A DNA stretch of 15,218 bases from Candidatus Omnitrophota bacterium (GCA_020632575.1 JACKFH010000058.1:1-15218); one strand, 5' to 3'; shown: positions 7,938-15,174, counted from the stretch's first letter. A program made the numbers and translations. The notes: generated from the sequence alone by a model not told the origin.

Positions 7938-8011
7938 TGGGCGAAACAGGAGTCGAACCTGTGACATCCTGCTTGTAAGGCAGGCGCTCTAGCCATCTGA
8001 GCTATTCGCCC
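7938..8011 (-). tRNA. tRNA-Val (anticodon TAC), CCA not encoded
   Basis: The minus strand gives a cloverleaf with acceptor stem GGGCGAA/TTCGCCC, the D arm TAGCTCAGATGGC, an anticodon loop CTTACAA with TAC at 7977-7975, and T arm ACAGG-TTCGACT-CCTGT. The discriminator is A at 7938. The next bases read CGT rather than CCA, so the tail must be added by a nucleotidyltransferase. A sigma70-type promoter lies just upstream. Confidence 0.95.
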
Positions 8012-8384
8012 GCATCACCCGCAATAGTAGGGCGCCTTCGGCTGCTTTGTCAAGTCTATAAAAAACTTGGGTTGTCAAGAAAAGCAACTTCAGAAGCCTA
8101 CGTATTAGGTGGTTCGCCTTGTCACCTTCCACTCATTTTCGGCATCCATTTTAGGAAGTGAAGCCTTCTAATCAATGGACGCGTACAGGTATTATATGAC
8201 TGTCGAGTCCGTTTGTCACCCCCTTTTTTTCACTTTTCCACCAAGGCATACCACATTGACCCCGACCCTGCTAAAGTCTTCCCATGCAAACGCGCCCAGT
8301 TGGGGCGATCCTGAAGGTTTTTTCCGAGAATTTCGGTTATTTTTCAGGCTTTATTCGAAAGGCTGCACAAGGTTTTCTATTCAA
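8012..8384. other. Intergenic region between the tRNA unit and glyS
   Basis: About 370 bases without a gene I can support. The left end holds the tRNA promoter. Nearer glyS there are T-rich stretches (about 8221-8230 and 8319-8345) and two small imperfect hairpins, one near 8291-8307 and one near 8325-8337. The glyS frame stays open back to 8175, but the added sequence does not look like a glycyl-tRNA synthetase. I find no convincing plus-strand promoter and no T-box-like element. Confidence 0.5.
8024..8053 (-). promoter_or_regulatory. Sigma70-type promoter for the tRNA-Val/tRNA-Asp unit
   Basis: On the minus strand TTGACA (8053-8048) and TACTAT (8029-8024) are separated by 18 bases. The -35 matches the consensus fully and the -10 at 4 of 6 positions. 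Transcription would begin only a few bases before tRNA-Val at 8011. A second TTGACA at 8078-8073 has no matching -10. Confidence 0.65.
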
Positions 8385-9890
8385 ATGACAGAGCAACTCA
8401 CTTTGGATCAAATCGTCTCCTTGGCCAAACGCCGGGGTTTTATTTTCCAGTCCAGCGAAATCTACGGTGGATTGGGGGCCTGTTGGGACTATGGCCCGCT
8501 CGGTGTTGAACTCAAAAACAACATCAAGAACCGTTGGTGGGAGTACATGGTCCACGCCCGCGAAAATGTGGTCGGGATGGATGGCTCGATCTTGATGCAC
8601 CCCGAAATCTGGGTCGCCAGCGGTCATGTGGCCGGATTCCACGACCCCATGGTGGACTGTAAGGAATCGAAAAAACGCTACCGCGAGGATCACCTCCTGG
8701 TCTACAAACATCCGGTCAAGGAGGACCTCCCCTATTTCGCCTTTGTCGAGGCGGCCGCCGAGGAGGTCGAAAAAAAGGTCAAGAAGATGACCAAGGGAAT
8801 CCCCATCGAGGACTTCAATGTCGTTCCTCTGTCTGAGATCCCCATTCCCGAACGCGACCGAGTCATCGGACCGGACGCGACCGAGCCCGGCACGCTGACC
8901 GAGCCGAGACAGTTCAATCTCATGTTCAAGACTCAGTTGGGCGCGCTCGAGGGGCAAACCAACGAAATCTACCTCCGCCCCGAAACCGCCCAAGCCATCT
9001 TCGTTAACTTCAAGAACATCCAACAGACCTCTCGCCAAAGAGTTCCGTTCGGCATCGCGCAAATCGGAAAGGCCTTCCGCAACGAGATCGTCACCAAGGC
9101 TTTCATCTTCCGATCCCGTGAATTCGAGCAGATGGAGATGCAGTTCTTTATCCCCCCGGACGAGGACGACCAGTGGTACGAATGGTGGAAAGGCGAAAGG
9201 CACAAATTCTACACCGACGTTTTGGGAATCCGGAAAGAAAATCTGAACTGGGAGCCCCATCCCCCGAATAAACTGGCCCACTACGCCAAAGCCGCGGTCG
9301 ACATCACTTTCAAATTCCCGATGGGTTGGCAGGAGATCGAGGGGATCCACAACCGAGGCGACTTCGATCTCTCTCAGCACGCCAAGCATTCCGGCAAAGA
9401 CATGTCTTATCGAGACCCGGTCAACAACCAGACTTATGTTCCCAAGGTGATCGAGACCTCGGCGGGAGTCGATCGCTCGGTGCTGATGGCGCTTTGCGAA
9501 GCCTACGCCGAAGTCGAGGAGGAGGGCGAGGGGCACAAGCGGGAGACCCGTTCGGTCCTGCAATTCCACCCCAACATCGCACCCATCTCCGTGGCCATTT
9601 TCCCACTGTCCAAAAAGGATGAATTGGTCGACCCCTCCCACCGACTGGAGGAATCGTTACGGGCTCAAGGTTTCCGGACCTCTTATGACGTGACCGGAAG
9701 CATCGGCAAGCGATATCGCAGACAGGATGAAATCGGCACGCCATTCTGCCTGACCTTCGATTTCGATTCCCTCGAGGATCAGGCGGTCACCATACGTCAT
9801 CGCGACACCATGCAGCAGGATCGAGTCGCGATCGACAGGGTGGGCGAAACGCTTCGGGAAAAGATTCGCAATTGGAATACGCCGCGGTAG
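8385..9890 (+). CDS. glyS: Glycyl-tRNA synthetase, single-chain (alpha2) type
   Basis: A 501-residue class II synthetase that charges tRNA-Gly with glycine in the cytoplasm. It is the homodimeric type, not the alpha2beta2 type. Visible family signatures are IVSLAKRRGFIFQSSEIYGG at the N-terminus, GACWDYGPLGVELK, WVASGHVAGFHDPMVDC, YLRPETAQAIFVNF, motif 2 around FRNE (231-234) with SREFEQMEMQFF, EGIHNRGDFDL, and motif 3 around GVDRSVLMALCEAY (361-374). The C-terminal anticodon-binding domain starts near residue 395 with HPNIAPISVAIFPL and includes RYRRQDEIGTPF. At residues 92-95 the usual Cys-x-x-Cys is Cys-x-x-Ser. ATG at 8385 matches the family N-terminus; the frame runs 70 codons further upstream without family similarity. 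Its Shine-Dalgarno is weak (AAGG, about 8368). A sigma54 activator gene begins 12 bases downstream. Confidence 0.97.
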   Translation: MTEQLTLDQIVSLAKRRGFIFQSSEIYGGLGACWDYGPLGVELKNNIKNRWWEYMVHARENVVGMDGSILMHPEIWVASGHVAGFHDPMVDCKESKKRYREDHLLVYKHPVKEDLPYFAFVEAAAEEVEKKVKKMTKGIPIEDFNVVPLSEIPIPERDRVIGPDATEPGTLTEPRQFNLMFKTQLGALEGQTNEIYLRPETAQAIFVNFKNIQQTSRQRVPFGIAQIGKAFRNEIVTKAFIFRSREFEQMEMQFFIPPDEDDQWYEWWKGERHKFYTDVLGIRKENLNWEPHPPNKLAHYAKAAVDITFKFPMGWQEIEGIHNRGDFDLSQHAKHSGKDMSYRDPVNNQTYVPKVIETSAGVDRSVLMALCEAYAEVEEEGEGHKRETRSVLQFHPNIAPISVAIFPLSKKDELVDPSHRLEESLRAQGFRTSYDVTGSIGKRYRRQDEIGTPFCLTFDFDSLEDQAVTIRHRDTMQQDRVAIDRVGETLREKIRNWNTPR

Positions 9891-9902
9891 AGGTGACTCG
9901 TC

Positions 9903-11783
9903 ATGCCGAAACTGGTGCAGACATCCGGTGATCAAGCGGGTCGGGAGATCGACCTGGTTGTCGGCTCCAATACGATTGGCCGAGATCTGTCCAATCATAT
10001 CGTCGTTCACTCTTCCGGCGTCTCCCGCCACCACGCGACCATCCGGTGGGAGCCCCCCTTCTGCCGTATTCTCGATCAGGCGAGCACCAATGGGAGCTTT
10101 GTCAACGGAACGAAAGTCCAGATCCAGGGGCTCCAATCCGGCGACACGATTCGGACCGGTCCGATCGAGTGGCGGTTAACCATCGAAGAGACCGAACACA
10201 TCCGCCCCCATCCTCCCAAAGTCAGCCCGCGAGAGGACATCGACGCCACCGTCATCGACGTGGTCGAAAACCAACAAGTGCCGCAGCTCCGCGAGGAGTT
10301 CAGCAAACGAGGGCGCCCCATCCGCTCCGACCGCGATCTGGCGACACTTTACCGCACCATCGATTGCTTGGTTTCCAACACCTATCCGAGACCGCTGCTC
10401 AGGCAAGTGGTCGATGATTTGGTCAAGGCCTTTAGCGCGAGTGGAGGAGCGGCTTTTCTGGTCTCGAGCGAGGGGGCCGAATTCGAGTTGGTCGCGGGAA
10501 CCAGCACTCCCGATCAAGGCAGTCTCCCCGTTTCGAAAACGATTATCCGACGAGCCCTCGATAAGAAGGAGACCCTGTTATTCCGCGACGCCGCCGCCGA
10601 GGGGCTTTCCGCCGAAAGCGGGAGTGTGATGAGCCTGCGCATCCATTCGGCTCTCGCCGCTCCTTTGATTCCTTACGGGCATCCGCTTGGGGCGCTGCAG
10701 CTCTCGAGGTCGCCCGACCAACGCCCGTTTAACGACAAGGACTTGAAACTCTTTTCGGTCATCAGCGAACTCATCGGAATGGCCCTGGTCAATTGCCAAC
10801 GGCGCGAGGAACTCGAAACCGAAAACGAGGCCATGGGCGAAATCATCAAAGGCCGGTTCTCCATGCTCGGGAACAGCTCCGCGATTCGAAAGGTCTTTGA
10901 CACGATCGAGCAGACCGCCGGATCGACATTGACCGTCCTCGTTCAAGGTGAAAGCGGCACCGGAAAAGAGCTGGTGGCCCGAGCCATCCATTCCAGAAGC
11001 CCTAGAAAAGCCGGCCCATTCGTGACCATGAACTGCGCCGCGGTCCCCGACTCTCTCGCCGAGAGCGAAATCTTCGGCCATGAGAGGGGGGCTTTCACAG
11101 GCGCCGACGATCGTCGTGCGGGATGTTTCGAACGGGCGCACATGGGAAGTCTGTTTCTCGATGAGGTGGGGGAGCTCCCATTGCCGATCCAAGCCAAGCT
11201 CCTCAGAGTCCTGGAACAGAGGGAACTGACCCGAGTCGGCGGCGAACAGACCATCAAGGTGGATGTCCGTTTAATCGCGGCGACCAATCGGGACCTCGAG
11301 GAGCAGGTCCGGGAGGGGCTCTTCAGGCAGGACCTCTTCTTCCGTCTCCAAGTGGTCACTCTCCCGCTTCCTCCCTTGCGGGAAAGGAAAGAGGACATCC
11401 CCCTGCTCGCGGAAAACTTTCTGTCCGAGTACCACGAATCCGCGAGGCATATTCCCCACCGACTTTCGTCCGAGGCCATCGAGAGGCTGGTCAACTATCC
11501 CTGGCCGGGGAATGTTCGCCAGCTCAAGAACGCGGTGATACGAGCTGCGGTCTTATCTCCCAACGAGGAACTGACCTCACGAGATTTTTCTTTCCTAGTT
11601 GATGTCGGGGAAACCTCGGACCCAGCCCTGCCGGCGCCGCTCGCCGACGTGGAAAAGAATCACATTTACCAGGTCCTGGAGTTCTGCAATTGGAAGAGAG
11701 AACAAGCCGCCGAGATCTTGGGAATCGATCGCAAGACCTTGTTCAACAAGATTCATCGCTACGGTCTGGTTCGGCATAATTAG
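9903..11783 (+). CDS. Sigma54-dependent transcriptional activator with FHA and GAF domains
   Basis: A 626-residue enhancer-binding protein that should drive sigma54 promoters by ATP-dependent remodelling. Residues about 1-96 are an FHA phosphothreonine-binding domain with GR at 26-27, SRHH at 41-44 and STNGSFVNG. Residues about 140-300 look like a GAF sensory domain. The AAA+ domain has Walker A GESGTGKE (349-356), the sigma54-contacting GAFTGA loop (396-401), Walker B LFLDE (D420, E421) and an arginine-rich sensor region DLFFRL. The C-terminal Fis-type helix-turn-helix (about 585-624) includes REQAAEILGIDRKTLFNKI. All catalytic motifs are intact. There is no receiver domain, so input likely comes through a phosphothreonine partner and the GAF ligand. 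ATG at 9903 follows AGAGGTG; the 12-base gap to glyS suggests co-transcription. No sigma54 promoter was recognised in the window, so targets are unknown. Confidence 0.95.
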   Translation: MPKLVQTSGDQAGREIDLVVGSNTIGRDLSNHIVVHSSGVSRHHATIRWEPPFCRILDQASTNGSFVNGTKVQIQGLQSGDTIRTGPIEWRLTIEETEHIRPHPPKVSPREDIDATVIDVVENQQVPQLREEFSKRGRPIRSDRDLATLYRTIDCLVSNTYPRPLLRQVVDDLVKAFSASGGAAFLVSSEGAEFELVAGTSTPDQGSLPVSKTIIRRALDKKETLLFRDAAAEGLSAESGSVMSLRIHSALAAPLIPYGHPLGALQLSRSPDQRPFNDKDLKLFSVISELIGMALVNCQRREELETENEAMGEIIKGRFSMLGNSSAIRKVFDTIEQTAGSTLTVLVQGESGTGKELVARAIHSRSPRKAGPFVTMNCAAVPDSLAESEIFGHERGAFTGADDRRAGCFERAHMGSLFLDEVGELPLPIQAKLLRVLEQRELTRVGGEQTIKVDVRLIAATNRDLEEQVREGLFRQDLFFRLQVVTLPLPPLRERKEDIPLLAENFLSEYHESARHIPHRLSSEAIERLVNYPWPGNVRQLKNAVIRAAVLSPNEELTSRDFSFLVDVGETSDPALPAPLADVEKNHIYQVLEFCNWKREQAAEILGIDRKTLFNKIHRYGLVRHN

Positions 11784-11879
11784 GCGCGGCTCGCCCTATT
11801 TCACATCCACCCCTTCCCGTATGGGTCACTGCTGTTACCCTGAAAGAACTGCCAGAAGCAAAGAGATTGAAAGCATGTC

Positions 11880-11919
11880 TGGGAAAGGCCTCTCCATAAG
11901 ATGCAATCAACCTTTCCCA
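11880..11919 (+). repeat. 9-bp inverted repeat between the activator and membrane-protein genes
   Basis: TGGGAAAGG (11880-11888) and CCTTTCCCA (11911-11919) are perfect inverted repeats around a 22-base loop. They sit 20-60 bases before the membrane-protein start. The loop is long for a terminator, and only AGTCAGTTTCTT follows. It could be an attenuating structure or an operator; no evidence decides. Confidence 0.35.
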
Positions 11920-11941
11920 AGTCAGTTTCTTGTCCCCATTC

Positions 11942-12913
11942 ATGCTGAAGAAGACCGCTTGGATCTGTCTCTTCGTCATTCTGGTTCCAGCCCTCCTATT
12001 TCACCTCCGTCATCTCCGTCCCAGTGGAGGCGACACCGCGGACACTTTATCGAGAGTCGAAAGTCCCTTCTACCTCTTCCTTCATGCTCCCATGGTGACA
12101 GCGGGACATCGAGCGCTTTGGCTCGGGCTCGATCGCTGGAACTGGACCCCCGCTGAGTGCGTCAGTCTTTCCAGTTCCCTCGCGGGCGGATTCTTTTTCG
12201 CGGCCTTGTTTCGATTCTCGACAAGCCTCTGTGTCTGGTTGCCTTTTCTTTTGTCGAAAAGCATTTTCATTTTTCTTGGTCATGTCGAAAACTATGCTTG
12301 GCCATTCGCGCTTTCGTTATGGGCCGTGGTGGTTCTGAAGGAGTCCATGGGACAACGCAAAGGCGCTCGAGGCTGCTTTATTTTCTTAGGGCTAGCCGCG
12401 GTCTGTCATCCCATAACCCTGATGGCTTGGCCCGGAGCCATCTACGCGCTTTATCCTTGGAGAAGAAGGACGGTGATAGTCATCCTGGTCGCCATCATTT
12501 CCCTCTTTGGACTTGCGAATCTCTTGCTGATCACACTGGAAACCGCCGGACACTTTCAGGGACAATGGATACTCCCGCTCGCCCATGGTGAGCAGCCTCT
12601 CAACCGATACACGCTCTTTTCCAGCCAACACTGGTGGGAGGTCTTTGTCCTTCACGCTTTGAACATGCCGCTGGGAATTCTCTTATTGATGTATTTCGGT
12701 TGGGGGAGATGGAACGGTTGGCAGGGAGGCCTCATTCTAACCGTTTGCCTCACTCTCGCTTGGTCCATGGTCTGGGATCCAACGCTTTCGTACGACGATT
12801 GGGATCTGTTCGCGTGGCCAGCAATCTTCGTCAACCTTGCTGGCGGCTGGAGGTGGGCGCAAAGCCGGAAAGCGCCGCACGCACCGGCCGGATCACCGCT
12901 CGATTTTCAATGA
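11942..12913 (+). CDS. Polytopic membrane protein, possible GT-C-type glycosyltransferase relative
   Basis: A 323-residue integral membrane protein of unknown function with about eight hydrophobic segments, the first at residues 4-20. It has GHVENYAWPFAL in a predicted loop-to-helix region and PTLSYDDWDLFAWPA near the C-terminus. The ENY-P and DWDL-P motifs recall bacterial polyprenol-sugar-dependent GT-C glycosyltransferase-like proteins. The acidic residues expected in the first periplasmic loop could be in GGDTADTLSRVESP. At 323 residues it is shorter than typical GT-C enzymes (roughly 450-600). I chose ATG at 11942, giving a basic MLKK start before the first helix; a TTG at 11930 would add four residues. 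Neither has a clear Shine-Dalgarno. It lies 158 bases after the sigma54 activator and converges with the next gene. Membrane location is sure; transferase activity is conjecture. Confidence 0.75.
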   Translation: MLKKTAWICLFVILVPALLFHLRHLRPSGGDTADTLSRVESPFYLFLHAPMVTAGHRALWLGLDRWNWTPAECVSLSSSLAGGFFFAALFRFSTSLCVWLPFLLSKSIFIFLGHVENYAWPFALSLWAVVVLKESMGQRKGARGCFIFLGLAAVCHPITLMAWPGAIYALYPWRRRTVIVILVAIISLFGLANLLLITLETAGHFQGQWILPLAHGEQPLNRYTLFSSQHWWEVFVLHALNMPLGILLLMYFGWGRWNGWQGGLILTVCLTLAWSMVWDPTLSYDDWDLFAWPAIFVNLAGGWRWAQSRKAPHAPAGSPLDFQ

Positions 12914-12960
12914 GAATGTGACGATCGCTCGTGAGATCGCAATCTTTCGATCCAAGCAAA

Positions 12961-14490
12961 TCAACCCTCATCCTTGGCGCTGGCAATCTTGTCCAACCGT
13001 TTTTGATAGAAGTCGATCGCCTGACTATACATCTTGAGCATCTCTTCCTTTTCTTCCGGCGCAATGTCAGGGTTCGCCTCGGCTTTCTCGATCAGACCCT
13101 GAACGCGATTCTTCAGATCCTCCACCGGCTCTTTCCTGATCGAGATCGAATCGCGATCCTTCAGGTAGAACGGGCTTGTGTGAGCGTAGCGAATCCCCTC
13201 TTCGCCCTCAACCGGTTTCTCGAAGACCCGCGCGGCGATCCACCCCGGCTCGTTCACTTCGTAATCGAAATCCTTGACCACATAATCCTGTGTCGAAGAC
13301 CCCACCAGCGTCTCGACCACTTTCCCATTCTGAATCAATTCCAGTCGATCGATCGGCCGATCCGAACGGGCCCCCATCGAAATGTGAATTCTCTTTCGCT
13401 GGGGCGAAATCTCGAACTCTTTGCCGGGATCCTTCTTGTTCACCAAGAGGGTGATCATCGGACCGTTACTCGCCCAGGTCGGGCCCTCGGTCAAAACCTT
13501 CAGGTACCGGCCAAGGGAGAAGGTTCCAGGAATTCGGGCGTAAACACGACTCGCCCCCAAACGGTCTTTCTCGATTGGCTCCCTTTCCTGGGCCAGACTT
13601 CCAGCGCTGACCGGGATGCGAAAACCGGCGTTCAGTAAATCGTAGTAGGCGTTGAACCGAGCGATCACCCGGGACTCGTCCCAAATTTCGTCCTGGCTTT
13701 TTTCCGGTCCGACCACACGAGCGTAGTCGACAAGACCGAGCGCCGCGGCGACTGGAACCTCGGGAGATTCTGGAACTTTGGCGTCGATATACCCGCCCAG
13801 ATTCCTCCCCTTCTGAATATGGTAGAGATCGGTGTTCGAGAAAGGAGTTTCATCCTCCAACACCACCTCCTGGATGGTCCCCAGCACATTGAAATTCTCG
13901 AACGCCCAATCCCGCCCCGTGAATCCGCGTTCGTTGGGCAGGTGGTTAAAACCATTGGCCCGCTTCTCCACATCGGTGGTCGCGGTCGCCTTGGGGACGA
14001 CACGGCAAATCAGGGACAATCCTTGAGAATCCATTGCGAGCGAGGGGTCCATGTTTCTGAAACGGGTGTCCAAATCCCCCGCCAACCACCGTCGATGTCC
14101 AAGACTGATCCAGGGGGACATCTTGACGATCGCCTCGGTCTGGTCTTTCTCGAGAGTCAGCGTCTCTTGATAGGCGTTCCATCCAAATCCCTTCTCGATC
14201 CGGATGGTGTAAGGGACTCCGGGTTTCAGATCGACTGTGAAGTGCTCCCAGAAATAGAAATAACCCTTCGGTTTATCGTCCGGGACCGCGTACTCGACCG
14301 GGTAATAATGACGCCCTGCCTGATCGGTGATGACACACCATCCGGAGAGGGGCACATTCTGGAACGCGCGGTTTTCATCCCGCGTCACTCGTTGGTCGTG
14401 GACATGGAAAGTCACTTCCATCGCATCGCAGATTTCCGCCGACAGCAGGGGAAACGCGATTAGGAAAAATGAAAAAAATCTAAAAATCAC
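12961..14490 (-). CDS. Secreted CehA/McbA-like (PHP-related) protein with degenerate metal site
   Basis: A 509-residue exported protein. A signal peptide occupies about residues 1-23. Residues 24-125 form a beta-rich N-terminal domain. The core then follows the layout of CehA/McbA-type metallohydrolases: WLAGDLDTRF (135-144) where the family usually has W-x-x-GD-x-H-x-H, then FNAYYDLLNAGFRIPVSAGS (279-298), SRVYARIPG, LTEGPTWASNGPMI and a beta domain with DRLELIQNGKVVE. The HxH pair is replaced by Asp-x-Arg, and the acidic/His ligands after AGS (299-304, LAQERE) are also absent, so hydrolase activity is doubtful. Residues about 452-509 are a charged helical tail, probably coiled. GTG at 14490 follows GAGG with 8-base spacing. 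It is the last gene of an operon with moaD and an FlhB-like gene; 14 bases separate it from the latter. Family assignment is by recalled pattern, moderately sure. Confidence 0.72.
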   Translation of the reverse strand: MIFRFFSFFLIAFPLLSAEICDAMEVTFHVHDQRVTRDENRAFQNVPLSGWCVITDQAGRHYYPVEYAVPDDKPKGYFYFWEHFTVDLKPGVPYTIRIEKGFGWNAYQETLTLEKDQTEAIVKMSPWISLGHRRWLAGDLDTRFRNMDPSLAMDSQGLSLICRVVPKATATTDVEKRANGFNHLPNERGFTGRDWAFENFNVLGTIQEVVLEDETPFSNTDLYHIQKGRNLGGYIDAKVPESPEVPVAAALGLVDYARVVGPEKSQDEIWDESRVIARFNAYYDLLNAGFRIPVSAGSLAQEREPIEKDRLGASRVYARIPGTFSLGRYLKVLTEGPTWASNGPMITLLVNKKDPGKEFEISPQRKRIHISMGARSDRPIDRLELIQNGKVVETLVGSSTQDYVVKDFDYEVNEPGWIAARVFEKPVEGEEGIRYAHTSPFYLKDRDSISIRKEPVEDLKNRVQGLIEKAEANPDIAPEEKEEMLKMYSQAIDFYQKRLDKIASAKDEG

Positions 14491-14504
14491 TGACTCAACC
14501 TCAC

Positions 14505-14789
14505 TTAAGCCGCTCTCCTTTTCGCCTTGTCATTGACTCGATAAAGGAAAGCGAGAATTTCAGCCACCGCCGAATACATCTCCGCCGGAATCAAGCGCCC
14601 AAGATCGATCGCCGCGAGGATCTCCACCAGATCGGGATCCTCGTGAATCGGGATATCGTTCTCTTTGGCGACCTCCAGGATCTTCTCCGCGATCACCCCG
14701 CGACCCTTCGCGACCACACGCGGCGCGGGGTCCAGTTCCGGATCGTATCTCAGGGCCACCGCCCGTTTTCGAGGGGTCTCTCCACGCAT
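14505..14789 (-). CDS. Stand-alone FlhB C-terminal-domain-like protein
   Basis: A 94-residue cytoplasmic protein matching the cytoplasmic domain of FlhB/YscU-type export switch proteins: AVALRYDPELDPAPRVVAKG, then IAEKILEVAKENDIPIHED, LVEILAAIDLGRLIPAEMYSAVAEILAFLYRV split over residues 11-87. FlhB proper has NPTH just before this AVAL strand and cleaves itself there; here the position reads ETPRKRAVAL, so autocleavage is not expected. Small homologues of this kind (for example Bacillus YlqH) occur beside flagellar genes. None of the flagellar membrane parts is present in the window. ATG at 14789 lies 9 bases after the moaD stop and 14 bases before the next gene's start, so the three are surely one operon. 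Family identity is strong; its role without other export genes nearby is unknown. Confidence 0.88.
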   Translation of the reverse strand: MRGETPRKRAVALRYDPELDPAPRVVAKGRGVIAEKILEVAKENDIPIHEDPDLVEILAAIDLGRLIPAEMYSAVAEILAFLYRVNDKAKRRAA

Positions 14790-14798
14790 CCGGTTTTC

Positions 14799-15044
14799 TC
14801 AACCGCCGCTCACCGGCGGAATCATCGCCACAGTGTCTCCATCCCTTAATGGGCGATCCAGCGTGGCGTACTCCTCATTAACCGCTAACCTGATTTTCTT
14901 TTCGATTCCAGCCATCGCGGGAAAATCCCGATGAATCCGGTCATGGAGATCAAGCAATGTGGAGGATTCATCCAGGGTGTACTCATGTTCACGTTTGCCG
15001 GCCAGGTCTCGTAACCCTGCGAAGAAGAGAACTCGAACCCTCAT
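14799..15044 (-). CDS. moaD: MoaD/ThiS-type ubiquitin-like sulfur carrier
   Basis: An 81-residue beta-grasp protein. The N-terminal strand MRVRVLFFAGLRDLAGK, the central AVNEEYATLDRPLRDGDTVA and the C-terminal PPVSGG are those of MoaD, the small subunit of molybdopterin synthase. MoaD carries a thiocarboxylate on its terminal glycine, made by MoeB-type adenylation, and passes sulfur to the molybdopterin precursor with MoaE. The terminal GG is intact, with no extra residues, so no processing is needed. ThiS or another MoaD-like carrier is the alternative, but the AGLRDLAG and PPVSGG forms favour MoaD. No moaE, moeB or other cofactor gene is visible. It is the first gene of a three-gene operon. 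No Shine-Dalgarno precedes the ATG at 15044; a possible promoter sits so close that the mRNA may be nearly leaderless. Confidence 0.9.
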   Translation of the reverse strand: MRVRVLFFAGLRDLAGKREHEYTLDESSTLLDLHDRIHRDFPAMAGIEKKIRLAVNEEYATLDRPLRDGDTVAMIPPVSGG

Positions 15045-15053
15045 AAAAGAGGG

Positions 15054-15082
15054 AAACTAGTGAAACTTCCCGCAAGTGACAA
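15054..15082 (-). promoter_or_regulatory. Possible promoter of the moaD operon
   Basis: On the minus strand TTGTCA (15082-15077) and TAGTTT (15059-15054) are 17 bases apart. The -35 matches five of six consensus bases, the -10 only three. The -10 ends 9 bases before the moaD ATG, which would give a transcript with almost no leader, consistent with the missing Shine-Dalgarno. The weak -10 keeps this tentative. Confidence 0.35.
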
Positions 15083-15174
15083 GGGACATCCATCCGGTTG
15101 GAGACAAACCCGCGCCCCCTGTATCATTTGGCTTCCCGGGTTAGATTTCCCGAGAAGAACTCGGAAAGGATGGC

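Noticed and set aside
8175..8384. N-terminal extension of glyS by 70 codons
   Set aside because: The added residues do not resemble the family; ATG 8385 gives the normal N-terminus MTEQLTLDQIVSLAKRRG. The upstream frame is open by chance.
8221..8384. Possible T-box or other riboswitch before glyS
   Set aside because: I see no T-box core, specifier stem or terminator/antiterminator pair; the hairpins there are small and imperfect.
8337..9641. A 434-codon minus-strand frame opposite glyS
   Set aside because: glyS is unmistakable over the whole stretch, and the antisense product shows no family signature and has no ribosome site.
9733..9752. Sigma54-like CGGCAC...TGCC near the end of glyS
   Set aside because: The GG-to-GC distance is one base too long, and the site lies in coding sequence.
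11783..11795. Short hairpin GGCG/CGCC right at the sigma54-activator stop codon
   Set aside because: The stem is only 4 bp and no T tract follows, so it is too weak to call a terminator.
12931..14463. Two plus-strand frames (235 and 214 codons) opposite the CehA/McbA-like gene
   Set aside because: The minus-strand gene has a signal peptide, a ribosome site and family motifs along its length; the plus frames have none.
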